Assembly: GCA_051252455.1 (NCBI GenBank)
Contig: JBPOFM010000004.1
Coordinates: 253,141 to 317,140, forward strand
Length of the DNA stretch: 64,000 nt
Reading direction: 5' to 3'
Source of the DNA: JBPOFM01 sp051252455
Lineage (GTDB): Bacteria; Bacteroidota; Bacteroidia; Flavobacteriales; Flavobacteriaceae
The notes under the pieces are model-generated. The model did not search any database. It was not told where the DNA came from and was given only the letters and a program-made list of their open reading frames with translations. The translations under genes were made by a program, and so were the position numbers. Of this stretch, positions 42,701 to 50,850 are shown one piece after another (the stretch's first letter is position 1; every line of letters begins with the position of its first letter).

Positions 42701-43162
42701 TTCACCATTTAAAGAATCACCAATCGCATAATCGGAAGTCCTCACTAAGTCATTTATCATTCCCTGCAAACCCAATTCCCTACCATCATCAGGTGAATAG
42801 ATTCTTGTGATGCCATATTCCATCAGCTCCTTAATCTCTTCCGGAAGAATCACTCCACCACCACCACCAAAAATCTTGATATGGCCTGCACCTTTCTCCT
42901 TCAACAAATCATACATATATTTAAAGTACTCATTGTGTCCGCCTTGATAAGAGGTCAACGCAATTGCATTGGCATCTTCCTGAATCGCAGTATTCACAAC
43001 TTCCTCAACACTTCTATCGTGTCCCAAATGAATTACCTCTACCCCTGTCGATTGAATGATTCGACGCATGATATTTATGGCAGCATCGTGTCCATCAAAT
43101 AGGGAGGCTGCTGTGACGATTCGTACTTTATGTTTTGGCTTATATGGTGCTTCTTGTTGCAT
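39752..43162 (-). CDS. icmF: Fused acyl-CoA mutase IcmF (B12-dependent)
   Basis: A 1136-aa fusion of three parts in IcmF order. Residues 1-145: cobalamin-binding domain with the DxH lower-ligand motif (Asp23-Gly-His25). About 190-420: MeaB-like chaperone GTPase with P-loop GTGGAGKS (203-210). The rest: methylmalonyl-CoA mutase-type TIM barrel. IcmF interconverts isobutyryl-CoA and n-butyryl-CoA (and related branched acyl-CoAs), with the GTPase guarding cofactor loading. Substrate choice cannot be read safely. The gene stands alone with a TAAATTTG box upstream. Confidence 0.93.
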   Translation of the reverse strand: MQQEAPYKPKHKVRIVTAASLFDGHDAAINIMRRIIQSTGVEVIHLGHDRSVEEVVNTAIQEDANAIALTSYQGGHNEYFKYMYDLLKEKGAGHIKIFGGGGGVILPEEIKELMEYGITRIYSPDDGRELGLQGMINDLVRTSDYAIGDSLNGEAKNLQDKNPKNIARVISSAENFPEVAKDALDNIHEKNKTSKTPVLGITGTGGAGKSSLVDELVRRFLIDFPKKTVGLVSVDPSKRKTGGALLGDRIRMNAINNPRVYMRSLATRLSNLALSKYVHEAIEVLKAAEYDLIILETSGIGQSDTEIIEHSDVSLYVMTPEFGAATQLEKIDMLDFADLVAINKFDKRGSLDALRDVKKQYMRNNNLWETPQDQLPVYGTIASQFNDPGMNTLYKEVMDKIVEKTDADLKSTFHVSEEMSEKIFVIPPSRTRYLSEIAESNRSYDKTANEQVEVAQKLYGIYMTLESVVGATPQLDKAGIDSKSIESKENNDFIKLLVGEFDRVKLNLDPYNWEVITGWDEKVNRYKDPIYSFKVRDKEIKIETHTESLSHTQLPKVALPKYQAWGDILRWTLQENVPGEFPFTAGLYPFKRTGEDPARMFAGEGGPERTNRRFHYVSMGLPAKRLSTAFDSVTLYGNDPDLRPDVYGKIGNAGVSICCLDDAKKLYSGFDLASAMTSVSMTINGPAPMLLGFFMNAAIDQQCELYIQEHGMEKEVEAIVSQLYKDKVRPSYNGNLPDGNNGLGLGLLGVTGDQVLPKDIYEDIKTKTIAQVRGTVQADILKEDQAQNTCIFSTEFALRLMGDVQEYFIENNVRNFYSVSISGYHIAEAGANPITQLALTLSNGFTYVEYYLSRGMDINKFGPNLSFFFSNGIDPEYAVIGRVARKIWAKAMKNKYGANERAQMLKYHIQTSGRSLHAQEIDFNDIRTTLQALYAIYDNCNSLHTNAYDEAITTPTEESVRRAMAIQLIINKELGLAKNENPIQGAFIIEELTDLVEDAVLKEFDRITERGGVLGAMETMYQRSKIQEESLYYETLKHNGEFPIIGVNTFLGSTGSPTIQPKEVIRATEDEKQFQIATLKHLHQVHDTDALLKDLQHKAINNENIFAALMEVCKVCSLGQITEALFEVGGQYRRNM

Positions 43163-43188
43163 GAGTATTGCTATTTCTTATTGATTTG

Positions 43189-43196
43189 CAAATTTA
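43189..43196 (-). promoter_or_regulatory. Candidate -7 promoter element for icmF
   Basis: TAAATTTG on the minus strand, 26 bases before the ATG. Confidence 0.5.
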
Positions 43197-43322
43197 GTGA
43201 AATCACAGGGATTTATAAGGAATGAAAACATATTGACGATTAAATCCACTAAATGTGAATCAGCTATTGAATAATATTTTGTATCTTTAATAAACAAATG
43301 AACCTTTAAAAAACAATTTATT

Positions 43323-44243
43323 ATGAAAAAAAATTACTTATTCTCTTTACTTGCATTTGCGTTTGCATTCTGTACTGCAAATGCGCAATTCGTGGACGAC
43401 TTTGAGTCGTATCCATTAGGAACTTATCACGGAACGCACTGGTCTTCCTGGGGTGGTACAGCTGGTTCTGAAGACATTATTGTTTCTAGCAATTATGCAT
43501 TTGACGGCACCAAATCCGGTTTAATCGGAGGCAGTACAACTCAAGATGCCATGTTGACATTGGGAAACAAAACAACTGGTCAATATTATTTGACATTTCA
43601 ACTATATATTCCGACTGGAAAATCTGGTTATTTGAATTTTCAGGGGTTGACTTCTGCCAATGGTGGCGCTGGTGCTGGAGGTGCTGGAGTCTTTAATTCG
43701 CCGAACTTGATCTTTAACAACGTATTAAGTGTGGGAGGTTCAGCAGGAATGGGAGGCGCCTATCCAAATGTTGATGACTCTGCAGCTACTTACACTTGGA
43801 GCTATCCACAAAACACTTGGTTCACCGTATCTTTTGAGTTTAATGCAGATATGGCAACTTGGGAAATGACTGTTGACGGCACTTCACTCGGTGCGCAACC
43901 ATTTGATGAGGATAGCGTAATTGGTGCAATCGATTTCTATTCCTTTGATACCAATAATGAAATGTACATTGACGCGATTCAATATGTCGATTTATTAAGT
44001 ATTGATGAAAACAACTTGAATACTTTCAGCGTTTATCCAAACCCTGTAAGGGATGTGTTGCATATTTCAACAACAGCTACTGTAGATGTGATTGAAGTGT
44101 ATGATGTATTGGGACACAAAGTTTTAACTCACGTACCAAATTCTGTAAGACCAGAAATAAATATGAGTGCACTGTCTTCGGGTACTTATTTTGTAAAGGC
44201 TAGTCAAGGAAATCAATTCAAAACTATTAAAATTATCAAATAA
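43323..44243 (+). CDS. T9SS-secreted protein with C-terminal sorting domain
   Basis: A 306-aa exported protein: signal peptide (MKKNYLFSLLAFAFAFCTANAQ), a beta-sandwich body of about 200 residues (WSSWGGTAGSEDIIV..., typical of lectin/glucanase-like carbohydrate-associated folds), and a type A T9SS tail (FSVYPNPVRDVLHIS ... SSGTYFVKASQGNQFKTIKIIK). It is therefore sent across the outer membrane by the type IX system. Substrate unknown. Confidence 0.9.
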   Translation: MKKNYLFSLLAFAFAFCTANAQFVDDFESYPLGTYHGTHWSSWGGTAGSEDIIVSSNYAFDGTKSGLIGGSTTQDAMLTLGNKTTGQYYLTFQLYIPTGKSGYLNFQGLTSANGGAGAGGAGVFNSPNLIFNNVLSVGGSAGMGGAYPNVDDSAATYTWSYPQNTWFTVSFEFNADMATWEMTVDGTSLGAQPFDEDSVIGAIDFYSFDTNNEMYIDAIQYVDLLSIDENNLNTFSVYPNPVRDVLHISTTATVDVIEVYDVLGHKVLTHVPNSVRPEINMSALSSGTYFVKASQGNQFKTIKIIK

Positions 44244-44265
44244 AACATAACTACTTTTGATGAAG

Positions 44266-44298
44266 ACGAGACCATTCCTGAAGTTTGGTCTCGTTTTT
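44266..44298 (+). terminator. Intrinsic terminator
   Basis: ACGAGACCA ... TGGTCTCGT plus T run; ends the T9SS protein gene. Confidence 0.9.
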
Positions 44299-44372
44299 GT
44301 TTGCTTTCAAAAGTCCTAGGATCATTTCAACGACTATGCTAATTGCATAACAGTTTCCTTAATGATTTTTCT

Positions 44373-44380
44373 TATTTTTG
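44373..44380 (+). promoter_or_regulatory. Candidate -7 promoter element for the DUF4197 gene
   Basis: TATTTTTG, exact TAnnTTTG match, 22 bases before the ATG. Confidence 0.55.
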
Positions 44381-44402
44381 GACACTTAAATTAATAATCA
44401 CT

Positions 44403-45110
44403 ATGAAAAAATCATTGATTGCATTATTTACCATTTTCACACTACATTCATGTGCGGAATTACAAGGCGTAGTAGACTCACTTCCACAAAGTGGTGGCGT
44501 CTTAAGTAATACAGATATTGCTGCAGGATTGAGACAAGCTCTTGATTTTGGTATTGACAAACAAGTTAGTAAATTAACTCAAACCGATGGATTCTTTAAG
44601 AATGAATTGGTAAAGATTCTTTTGCCTGCGGAACTTCAAAAAGTTGACAAAGGTCTTCGTGACATTGGTTTAGGCAACCTTGCAGATGAAGGTTTAAAGG
44701 TATTGAATAGGGCTGCAGAAGATGCCGTTAAGGAAGCAACTCCAATCTTTGTAAATGCCGTAAAGGAAATAACATTTACCGATGCGAAAAACATTCTTTT
44801 AGGACAAGATGATGCTGCCACACAATATTTGACAAGCAAAACACAAACCGCATTATATGATAAGTTTCATCCAGTCATAAATAATTCGTTTGCAAAAGTG
44901 GGCGCAGATCAGATTTGGGCCAATCTCATCAATAAATACAACGCCATACCGTTCACCAACAACGTGAACCCTGACTTAACAGATTATGTAACGGCAGAAG
45001 CATTAAAAGGTGTGTACACGATGATTGCCGTTGAAGAAAAAGATATTAGAACCCAAGTATCGTCAAGGACTACAGACTTATTGCGAAAAGTTTTTGTGCT
45101 TCAGGATTAA
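44403..45110 (+). CDS. DUF4197 lipoprotein
   Basis: A 235-aa predicted lipoprotein: signal MKKSLIALFTIFTLHSCAELQ with lipobox Cys17, then the DUF4197 body (NTDIAAGLRQALDFGIDKQVSKLTQTDGFFKN ... IRTQVSSRTTDLLRKVF). The family is envelope-located with no known activity. The frame is open 20 codons upstream, but ATG 44403 gives a correct signal peptide and follows the promoter box. Confidence 0.9.
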   Translation: MKKSLIALFTIFTLHSCAELQGVVDSLPQSGGVLSNTDIAAGLRQALDFGIDKQVSKLTQTDGFFKNELVKILLPAELQKVDKGLRDIGLGNLADEGLKVLNRAAEDAVKEATPIFVNAVKEITFTDAKNILLGQDDAATQYLTSKTQTALYDKFHPVINNSFAKVGADQIWANLINKYNAIPFTNNVNPDLTDYVTAEALKGVYTMIAVEEKDIRTQVSSRTTDLLRKVFVLQD

Positions 45111-45134
45111 TTTGTTATCTGGTATCTTGACCCC

Positions 45135-45176
45135 TGAATACTGAATACTGAATACTGAATACTGAATACTGAATAC
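45135..45176. repeat. Heptanucleotide tandem repeat, (TGAATAC) x 6
   Basis: Six perfect copies of TGAATAC, 24 bases after the DUF4197 stop and outside any gene. It lies upstream of that gene's terminator, so it would be in the mRNA 3' end. Confidence 0.95.
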
Positions 45177-45304
45177 TGGTAATTTGTAGTTTATTAATGG
45201 TATGCTAATGATTACGTAACATCGTTTTAAATATAAAAAATCATCTTTGCTACGCCAAAAAGATATATGTTTCATCTTTAATTTGGGTTAGCAAGAGTTA
45301 GTTT

Positions 45305-45338
45305 AAAATCAGCCCAGAACTTACGGGCTGATTTTTTT
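45305..45338 (+). terminator. Intrinsic terminator
   Basis: AAATCAGCCC-AGAACTTAC-GGGCTGATTT with T run; probably ends the DUF4197 transcript, which would include the heptanucleotide repeat. Confidence 0.88.
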
Positions 45339-45508
45339 ATGAATATATTCAATTTTTAACTTGCTCGTTAATAATATTTTAGATATATTTAAATATACAA
45401 ACTCGTAGTGACGGATTTGATAAGTTTAGATTTTTGAAGTGATTAACATGAAATTTATTTTCCCCTTAATAGAACTCAATAACCAACCCTTAATAGCTAT
45501 GACATCTG

Positions 45509-45709
45509 ATGAAAACTTTGTCTGAAATAAAAGCGCATCAATTAAAACTACAAGCCCGCTACAAACAACTCATCGAACAGGCTTACAACTTTCGACAGAC
45601 CGATTCTGCATTGAGTGATCTCTCGGAATTCAAAGCCATCAAACTTCTCAATAAACTCAACGAGCTTAACTTTTTGAACAGAGACACGTTACATCGTACG
45701 GCGAAATAA
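45509..45709 (+). CDS. Lacal_2735-like small protein A, 66 aa
   Basis: A small helical protein with the pattern LQARYKQLIEQAYNFRQTDSALSDLSEFKAIKLLNKLNEL, like Lacal_2735-family proteins known in Flavobacteriaceae (function unknown). It is paralogous to the next ORF: both carry RYxxxIExAYNxxQTDxxLSDxxxxxAxKL. Confidence 0.75.
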   Translation: MKTLSEIKAHQLKLQARYKQLIEQAYNFRQTDSALSDLSEFKAIKLLNKLNELNFLNRDTLHRTAK

Positions 45710-45788
45710 ATTTTACCAATTATTTAACCATACTGCATAGACCATTTTATATCAAATGAGAGTATATATCATTTAATACGGATGGATT

Positions 45789-46016
45789 ATGAGTACACAT
45801 TTTTGTAAAGTCGGAAAAACAAAGCTTGGCCTCAATGGGGTTTTGAATATAAAAGAATTAGAACAACGGTATCAGAAATTTATTGAGGAAGCCTATAACG
45901 TTATCCAAACCGATGCTGGTTTGAGCGACTTCTTATATCACGAAGCAACAAAACTAAAGAAGACTATTTTGAATTTGAAGCAATCGTTCTCAAAGGATCT
46001 AGATGCAATGTTTTGA
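45789..46016 (+). CDS. Lacal_2735-like small protein B, 75 aa
   Basis: The second paralogue: KELEQRYQKFIEEAYNVIQTDAGLSDFLYHEATKLKKTILNL. An N-terminal extension of about 20 residues (MSTHFCKVGKTKLG) distinguishes it. Its last 53 bases overlap the 3' end of the minus-strand metal-receptor gene. Small paralogue pairs of this kind look stress-related but are uncharacterised. Confidence 0.72.
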   Translation: MSTHFCKVGKTKLGLNGVLNIKELEQRYQKFIEEAYNVIQTDAGLSDFLYHEATKLKKTILNLKQSFSKDLDAMF

Positions 46017-46773
46017 AATAGTCAAAGGCCTTGAGAAGTCGTGAGCCATACCAAGAAAAAGCTTCGCCGTCAACTACCAAAATTTTTGCATGGGGAAAAT
46101 AGGTCCTCATCAATTCAATATGCTTTTCTTTGAATGGGTATGGCTCGCTGGATAGCAAGACCAAATCTGCTGATTCTATTGTGTTTTCTGACAACTCTAC
46201 TTCTGGGTATCGATTTAAATGGGCATAATAATTCTCGAAATTATTTAGTTGTAGCATTTCATCAATAAAATTGTCTGTTGCAGCCACCATCCAAGGTTTT
46301 TTCCATATAAAATAGGCTGTTTTTAGAATTGGCTTGTTTTTCATGAATATATTGAACTCTGCGTACGTCGCTTGTATTTCTTCAATGAGATCTGATGCTT
46401 TTTTTTCTATTGAAAACAGACTTCCATACATCTCAATCAATTGTAAACAGTCTTCAATGCTGTAGATATCACTTATATGTACTGGAGCAATAGTTTCCAG
46501 TGCTTTAATCATTTCCTGCGTGTTTTCTTCTTTGTTACAAAGAATGATATCAGGCTTCAGAACTTTAATTTTGTCAAAATGTATTTCCTTTGTGCCACCG
46601 ACGATCGTTTTTTCTTTTTTTAAATGGACAGGGTGCACACAGAATTTTGTGATCCCTACAATGAAAGATTCGAGACCTAAATCGCAGAGCAATTCGGTTT
46701 GCGAAGGTACCAAAGAAATGATTCGCTTTGGAATGGAATTTAATTGAATTTCTTTGTTAAGTTGGTCTTTCAT
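45964..46773 (-). CDS. Cobalamin/helical-backbone metal receptor (BtuF-like)
   Basis: A 269-aa member of the BtuF-like substrate-binding family: RIISLVPSQTELLCDLGL at the N-terminus, VGITKFCVHP, GGTKEIHFDKIKVLKPDIILCNKEENTQEMI and a C-terminal lobe with the WKKPWMVAATDNFIDEML segment. No signal peptide is seen, as in the cytoplasmic-looking helical-backbone metal receptors common in Bacteroidetes. The frame is open 16 codons upstream; ATG 46773 fits. It follows pyrF on the same strand by about 95 bases. Convergent overlap with the small ORF. Confidence 0.85.
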   Translation of the reverse strand: MKDQLNKEIQLNSIPKRIISLVPSQTELLCDLGLESFIVGITKFCVHPVHLKKEKTIVGGTKEIHFDKIKVLKPDIILCNKEENTQEMIKALETIAPVHISDIYSIEDCLQLIEMYGSLFSIEKKASDLIEEIQATYAEFNIFMKNKPILKTAYFIWKKPWMVAATDNFIDEMLQLNNFENYYAHLNRYPEVELSENTIESADLVLLSSEPYPFKEKHIELMRTYFPHAKILVVDGEAFSWYGSRLLKAFDYFKTLHLDPLRTIASNSK

Positions 46774-46867
46774 TGGTTCATGCAAAAGTGTCGAGCTTTT
46801 TTCAAAATGAAGACGATACACTTAAATTTATTTTTAGAGTAAAAAGTGGGAAACTGCGACCATCAAT

Positions 46868-47689
46868 TTAGTTCCGCTTACTCAAGATCAATGCCATTTC
46901 TTCTTGAAGTTCTTTGGCTTTTTTCGCTGCCGCTTCCGCAAAATCATCGTCTTTGGATGCATAGATGATCCCTCTAGAAGAATTGACCAATAAGCCAATA
47001 TTTTTTGTCATTCCATATTTACAGACGTTTTGTAGACTTCCACCTTGTGCTCCCACGCCTGGAACTAACAGAAAACTATCTGGAATCAACTTTCTTATTT
47101 GTTTTAAATACGTCGCTTTGGTGGCCCCAACAACATACATCAAGTTTTTACTATTTTTCCAAGTCGTAGATGTTTTGATGACTTCTCTATAAAGAAAATT
47201 TCTGTTGACACGTTTCGTTTGGAAATCATATGCACCTTCATTAGACGTCAAAGCTAATAGAATAGTATGCTTTCCTTTAAACGACAAAAATGGCTCAACG
47301 GAATCCCTACCCATATATGGGGCAACCGTCACGCTATCAAAATTCAAATCTTCTAAAAAGGCCTTGGCATACATGCGACTCGTGTTACCGATATCGCCTC
47401 GTTTCGCATCGGCGATTGTAAAAATTTCTGGATGCAATACATTCAAATACATGATGGTTTTTTCCAATGCTTTCCAACCTTTCAATCCTTGGGCTTCATA
47501 AAAAGCGATATTTGGCTTGTAGGCAACAGCCAGATGGTGAGTGGCATCTATAATGGCCTTATTGAATGAAAATATTGGATCTTCGTCGTTCAATAAATGT
47601 TTAGGGATTTTTTCTAAATCGACATCCAATCCAATGCAGAGGAATGATTTTTTCTTTTTAATTTGAGAGATGAGCGCTTTGGTAGTCAT
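46868..47689 (-). CDS. pyrF: Orotidine 5'-phosphate decarboxylase (type 2)
   Basis: The last step of UMP synthesis: a 273-aa TIM barrel of the type 2 subfamily. Signature parts: FLCIGLDVD, AVAYKPNIAFYEAQG, TIADAKRGDIGNTS (catalytic Asp-Lys pair), and LLVPGVGAQGG. The start is 38 bases after the prfA stop, and an intrinsic terminator lies between them, reaching to within 8 bases of the ATG. Confidence 0.96.
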   Translation of the reverse strand: MTTKALISQIKKKKSFLCIGLDVDLEKIPKHLLNDEDPIFSFNKAIIDATHHLAVAYKPNIAFYEAQGLKGWKALEKTIMYLNVLHPEIFTIADAKRGDIGNTSRMYAKAFLEDLNFDSVTVAPYMGRDSVEPFLSFKGKHTILLALTSNEGAYDFQTKRVNRNFLYREVIKTSTTWKNSKNLMYVVGATKATYLKQIRKLIPDSFLLVPGVGAQGGSLQNVCKYGMTKNIGLLVNSSRGIIYASKDDDFAEAAAKKAKELQEEMALILSKRN

Positions 47690-47696
47690 AGGTCAT

Positions 47697-47719
47697 AAAA
47701 AAAGCCTCAAAAAGAGGCT
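47697..47719 (-). terminator. Intrinsic terminator between prfA and pyrF
   Basis: On the minus strand, AGCCTC-TTTTT-GAGGCT followed by seven Ts. It ends 8 bases before the pyrF ATG, so its U run takes the place of the pyrF ribosome-binding region. Confidence 0.8.
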
Positions 47720-47727
47720 CGTTTGTT

Positions 47728-48804
47728 TTATAATAAATCTGTATTTGCTTTTAACAACTCTGTGTTTTCTGCTAACATTAATTCGTCAATTATCTTTTGG
47801 ATGTCTCCATTCATTATATTACTTAAGTCGTATAGTGTCAAACCAATTCTATGATCTGTAACTCGTCCTTGTGAGTAATTATAAGTTCTGATTTTGGCAC
47901 TTCTATCACCTGAAGACACCATACTTTTTCGTTTTTCAGAATCGGCAGCCATTTTCTTTTCCAACTCTCTCTCGTATAAACGCGAACGCAACACTTTTAA
48001 GGCTTTTTCAAGATTTTTATGTGATGACTTCTGATCTTGACAGCTTACGATCAAACCTGTTGGCTCATGATGCAATTTGATGGCAGAATAGGTCGTATTC
48101 ACACTTTGTCCACCGGGACCTGTAGATGTGGTACGCTCGATTCGAACTTCAGTCATGTCTAATTCGTAGTCAAACTCTTCCGCTTCCGGAAGTACAATAA
48201 CCGTTGCCGCACTAGTATGCACACGACCTTGCGTTTCCGTCTGTGGCACACGTTGCACACGATGTACACCCGCTTCAAATTTTAAAGTGCCATAAACATC
48301 TTCACCATTGACTTCAAGTATCATTTCTTTGTAGCCTCCAGATGTTCCTTCATTGAAATCTACAACTTCAATTTTCCAGCCTTTGCTCTCACAATATTTT
48401 GTGTACATTCGGTAAAGGTCGCCTGCAAAAATACTTGCTTCATCACCCCCTGTTCCTGCTCGAAGTTCCACAACTGCATTTTTGGCATCTTCAGGATTTT
48501 TAGGAATCAGCAAGAATCGGATGTTTTCTTCCATTTTCGGAATTTCCTCTTTCGCCTCTTCATATTGCATTTTGGCCATTTCGACCATTTCATCGTCGCC
48601 ACCTTCATTGATGATATCTTCAGCTTCCTTTAAATTGTCTAAAAGTGTAGCATATTCCTGGCGTTTGTCAACCAAAACTTTGAGATCCTTATACTCTTTG
48701 TTAAGTGCTATATAACGTTTTTGGTCACTTATAATGTCTGGCTGAATAATCAAATCCGTGATCTCCACAAAACGTTGTTTTACTATATCTAATTTATCTA
48801 ACAT
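47728..48804 (-). CDS. prfA: Peptide chain release factor 1
   Basis: RF1 ends translation at UAA and UAG. The 358-aa protein has the GGQ peptidyl-hydrolysis motif (GPGGQSVNTTYSA) and the domain-2 region with the anticodon-like tripeptide near GRVHTSAATVIVLPE. The C-terminal SGDRSAKIRTYNYSQGRVTDHR segment is typical. It has its own TATTTTTG box and a terminator before pyrF. Confidence 0.97.
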   Translation of the reverse strand: MLDKLDIVKQRFVEITDLIIQPDIISDQKRYIALNKEYKDLKVLVDKRQEYATLLDNLKEAEDIINEGGDDEMVEMAKMQYEEAKEEIPKMEENIRFLLIPKNPEDAKNAVVELRAGTGGDEASIFAGDLYRMYTKYCESKGWKIEVVDFNEGTSGGYKEMILEVNGEDVYGTLKFEAGVHRVQRVPQTETQGRVHTSAATVIVLPEAEEFDYELDMTEVRIERTTSTGPGGQSVNTTYSAIKLHHEPTGLIVSCQDQKSSHKNLEKALKVLRSRLYERELEKKMAADSEKRKSMVSSGDRSAKIRTYNYSQGRVTDHRIGLTLYDLSNIMNGDIQKIIDELMLAENTELLKANTDLL

Positions 48805-48825
48805 TTATCTTCTGAAATTGTGTCG

Positions 48826-48833
48826 CAAAAATA
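48826..48833 (-). promoter_or_regulatory. Candidate -7 promoter element for prfA
   Basis: TATTTTTG on the minus strand, 21 bases before the prfA ATG. Confidence 0.55.
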
Positions 48834-48925
48834 CGATTATTTCTTTGAATCGAGCAAGATGCTTCTCTCTGGAAAATCGCAAAGAGGAAATTGAAATATT
48901 TTTCCTAAATAGTCGTTTTCTGATA

Positions 48926-49216
48926 ATGATGCACCGTTTTGAAGCCATTTTACTGTTCTACAAACCCTTTGTCATTTGGTCGTTTGTCATTACTGTTATG
49001 TTGGTTTCCATCAGTTCGCTTATTGTTCCTATTCTCATCATTAAACTTACTTTGACTGTTTTTTTATGGTATTTCATGAAGGAAACTACGGCAAAGCGCA
49101 AGCTTATTTTTTATAAAAATATCGGTATCTCCGATTTACGCTTGTTCTCTACTCTTTATTTAATTGATATCTTTATTTCCATTCCAGTGATTTTATTGAT
49201 TCAAGAATTTATATGA
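48926..49216 (+). CDS. Small membrane protein, putative ABC partner, 96 aa
   Basis: Three hydrophobic helices (about 15-32, 34-50, 73-92) with basic loops (KETTAKRKLIFYKN). The start is ATG 48926 or 48929. The last four bases overlap the ABC ATPase gene (ATGA), implying joint translation and likely partnership. Too short for a normal ABC permease, so it may be a subunit or a regulator. No family recognised. Confidence 0.7.
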   Translation: MMHRFEAILLFYKPFVIWSFVITVMLVSISSLIVPILIIKLTLTVFLWYFMKETTAKRKLIFYKNIGISDLRLFSTLYLIDIFISIPVILLIQEFI

Positions 49217-49875
49217 TTTTAGAAGTTGACAATGTAGAACTATATTTTTCGAAAAAGAGAATTCTTAACGGGGTTTACCTCAAAGCTGAAACAGGAAAAG
49301 TCACGAGTGTTCTTGGTAGCAATGGATGCGGCAAAACAAGCCTTTTGTCTATAATTTTTGGATCACTTCAACCTAAATATAAATTAATACGGCTGAATGG
49401 TAAGCCGATTTTAAAACCGTTATATACCACCAATATTGTTTCCTATTTACCGCAACACGAGCTCTCACCTAACAATCTAAAAATTAAAACGCTGTTTAAA
49501 TTCCTAAATGTGGATTGGTTCGAATTTAGTTCCCGCTTTGAAAATTTCTCATTTTTTTGGGATAGTAAAATAAATAATTTATCTGGTGGTGAGCGTCGGG
49601 TTTTAGAGACCTATCTGATTCTTAAAAGTGATAAGCAAATTGTACTTTTAGATGAACCGTTTTCACATATCGCACCTTTATATATTGAAAAATTGAAGAA
49701 TTTGATTCAAGTCGAGAAACAAACTAAAGCAATCATTTTAACTGATCATTATTTTAAGGATGTAATGGAGGCAACGGATGATTTGTACCTTTTGAAAAAT
49801 GGTTGTACACAACGTATTGAATCCGTCGAAGCACTTGAAGATTATAACTATCTAAATACAGGAATGGCGTTCTAA
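49213..49875 (+). CDS. ABC transporter ATP-binding protein
   Basis: A 220-aa ABC ATPase: Walker A GSNGCGKTS at about 36-44, signature LSGGERR at about 122, Walker B IVLLDEP, and a switch His in LTDHYFKDV. It resembles short export-type or Lpt-like ATPases (ADE...). It overlaps the small membrane protein by 4 bases and the DUF3078 gene by 4 bases at its 3' end (convergent). Confidence 0.9.
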   Translation: MILEVDNVELYFSKKRILNGVYLKAETGKVTSVLGSNGCGKTSLLSIIFGSLQPKYKLIRLNGKPILKPLYTTNIVSYLPQHELSPNNLKIKTLFKFLNVDWFEFSSRFENFSFFWDSKINNLSGGERRVLETYLILKSDKQIVLLDEPFSHIAPLYIEKLKNLIQVEKQTKAIILTDHYFKDVMEATDDLYLLKNGCTQRIESVEALEDYNYLNTGMAF

Positions 49876-50822
49876 AAATCAACTACAACCCCGATTCCCA
49901 AGATTTGTTTCCACTGAATTTTTGCCCCTTCCATGTCAAATTCATCTTCAACTTCTGTCGAAACAATGGTTTTAACATCATTATCATATTTCAAATGTGA
50001 ACCAAGGGACGCCTTCACGTATTGATTGACTTTAAAATTAAAAAGTACTTCCCAATCCACATCAATATTTCCAAAAGTATTCAAATAATCGGTATAGAAA
50101 CTTGCTCTGCTTTTGATGGCGATATTTTCAAAAACTTCAGATTCAAATTCGTTGGTGAGAAGTATTCCTAACTCTGTTCTCATGCGTTGACCCTGCTTGA
50201 GAATATTTCCTTCAGCATCAACAATCGCTTTTTCAACACCAAAAGCTCCTGAATTTGAGAGTTCCTCATCCAAAACAAAAGTCGATTTGAACGTCAAAGG
50301 TGAAAAATATGTTGAGAATTTTTCAATATTTTTCCCATATTCAACGCCACCTCCTACAAACAGATATCCTGGTGCCATAAATTTCGAAATAGGATTGGAA
50401 CGGTTGGGATAATTGTAGCCATTCGTAAATTGCGTCTTAAAGTTGAATCGTGCTGAAAAATACCAATTGCTCAAACTATCTTTCTGGAAACCCATTGTTG
50501 ATATCAACTCCAATTCATCACTGGTTTTGCGAAGTTCTTGTTCTTGTTGTTTGTTAATGCCATAATTTACGATTCCTTTATTCTTCCATTTTAGAAGACC
50601 ATAGGCATAGTTTAATGAAGATGTAAATCCTAAAAGAGCGGAAATGGAATTACTACCTCCAGCGCTCCAATTGACAAAAGTAACTTCGTTGATATCCAAA
50701 CCAGCCCTGTTCTTGAAATCCCATTTCGGGATGCTATCACTGGTTTGTAGATTTAAAGAATCGGTTTGGGCATTTGCAACTTGAATGAAAAAGCAAAAGA
50801 AAATAACTAAAAAATACTTCAT
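49872..50822 (-). CDS. DUF3078 outer-membrane protein
   Basis: A 316-aa exported protein (signal MKYFLVIFFCFFIQVANAQ) of DUF3078, a beta-barrel-like outer-membrane family of Bacteroidetes. Signature: FVNWSAGGSNSISALLGFTSSLNYAYG, and an alternating aromatic pattern to the C-terminal phenylalanine (GVVVDF). Function unknown. It starts 28 bases after the purM stop, so the two form an operon. Confidence 0.88.
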   Translation of the reverse strand: MKYFLVIFFCFFIQVANAQTDSLNLQTSDSIPKWDFKNRAGLDINEVTFVNWSAGGSNSISALLGFTSSLNYAYGLLKWKNKGIVNYGINKQQEQELRKTSDELELISTMGFQKDSLSNWYFSARFNFKTQFTNGYNYPNRSNPISKFMAPGYLFVGGGVEYGKNIEKFSTYFSPLTFKSTFVLDEELSNSGAFGVEKAIVDAEGNILKQGQRMRTELGILLTNEFESEVFENIAIKSRASFYTDYLNTFGNIDVDWEVLFNFKVNQYVKASLGSHLKYDNDVKTIVSTEVEDEFDMEGAKIQWKQILGIGVVVDF

Positions 50823-50850
50823 TTAAAATAATCTGGAAAACTTAAACATT

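Noticed and set aside
46773..46868. Cobalamin riboswitch ahead of the BtuF-like gene
   Set aside because: The 95-base gap is too short and lacks the B12-box pattern.
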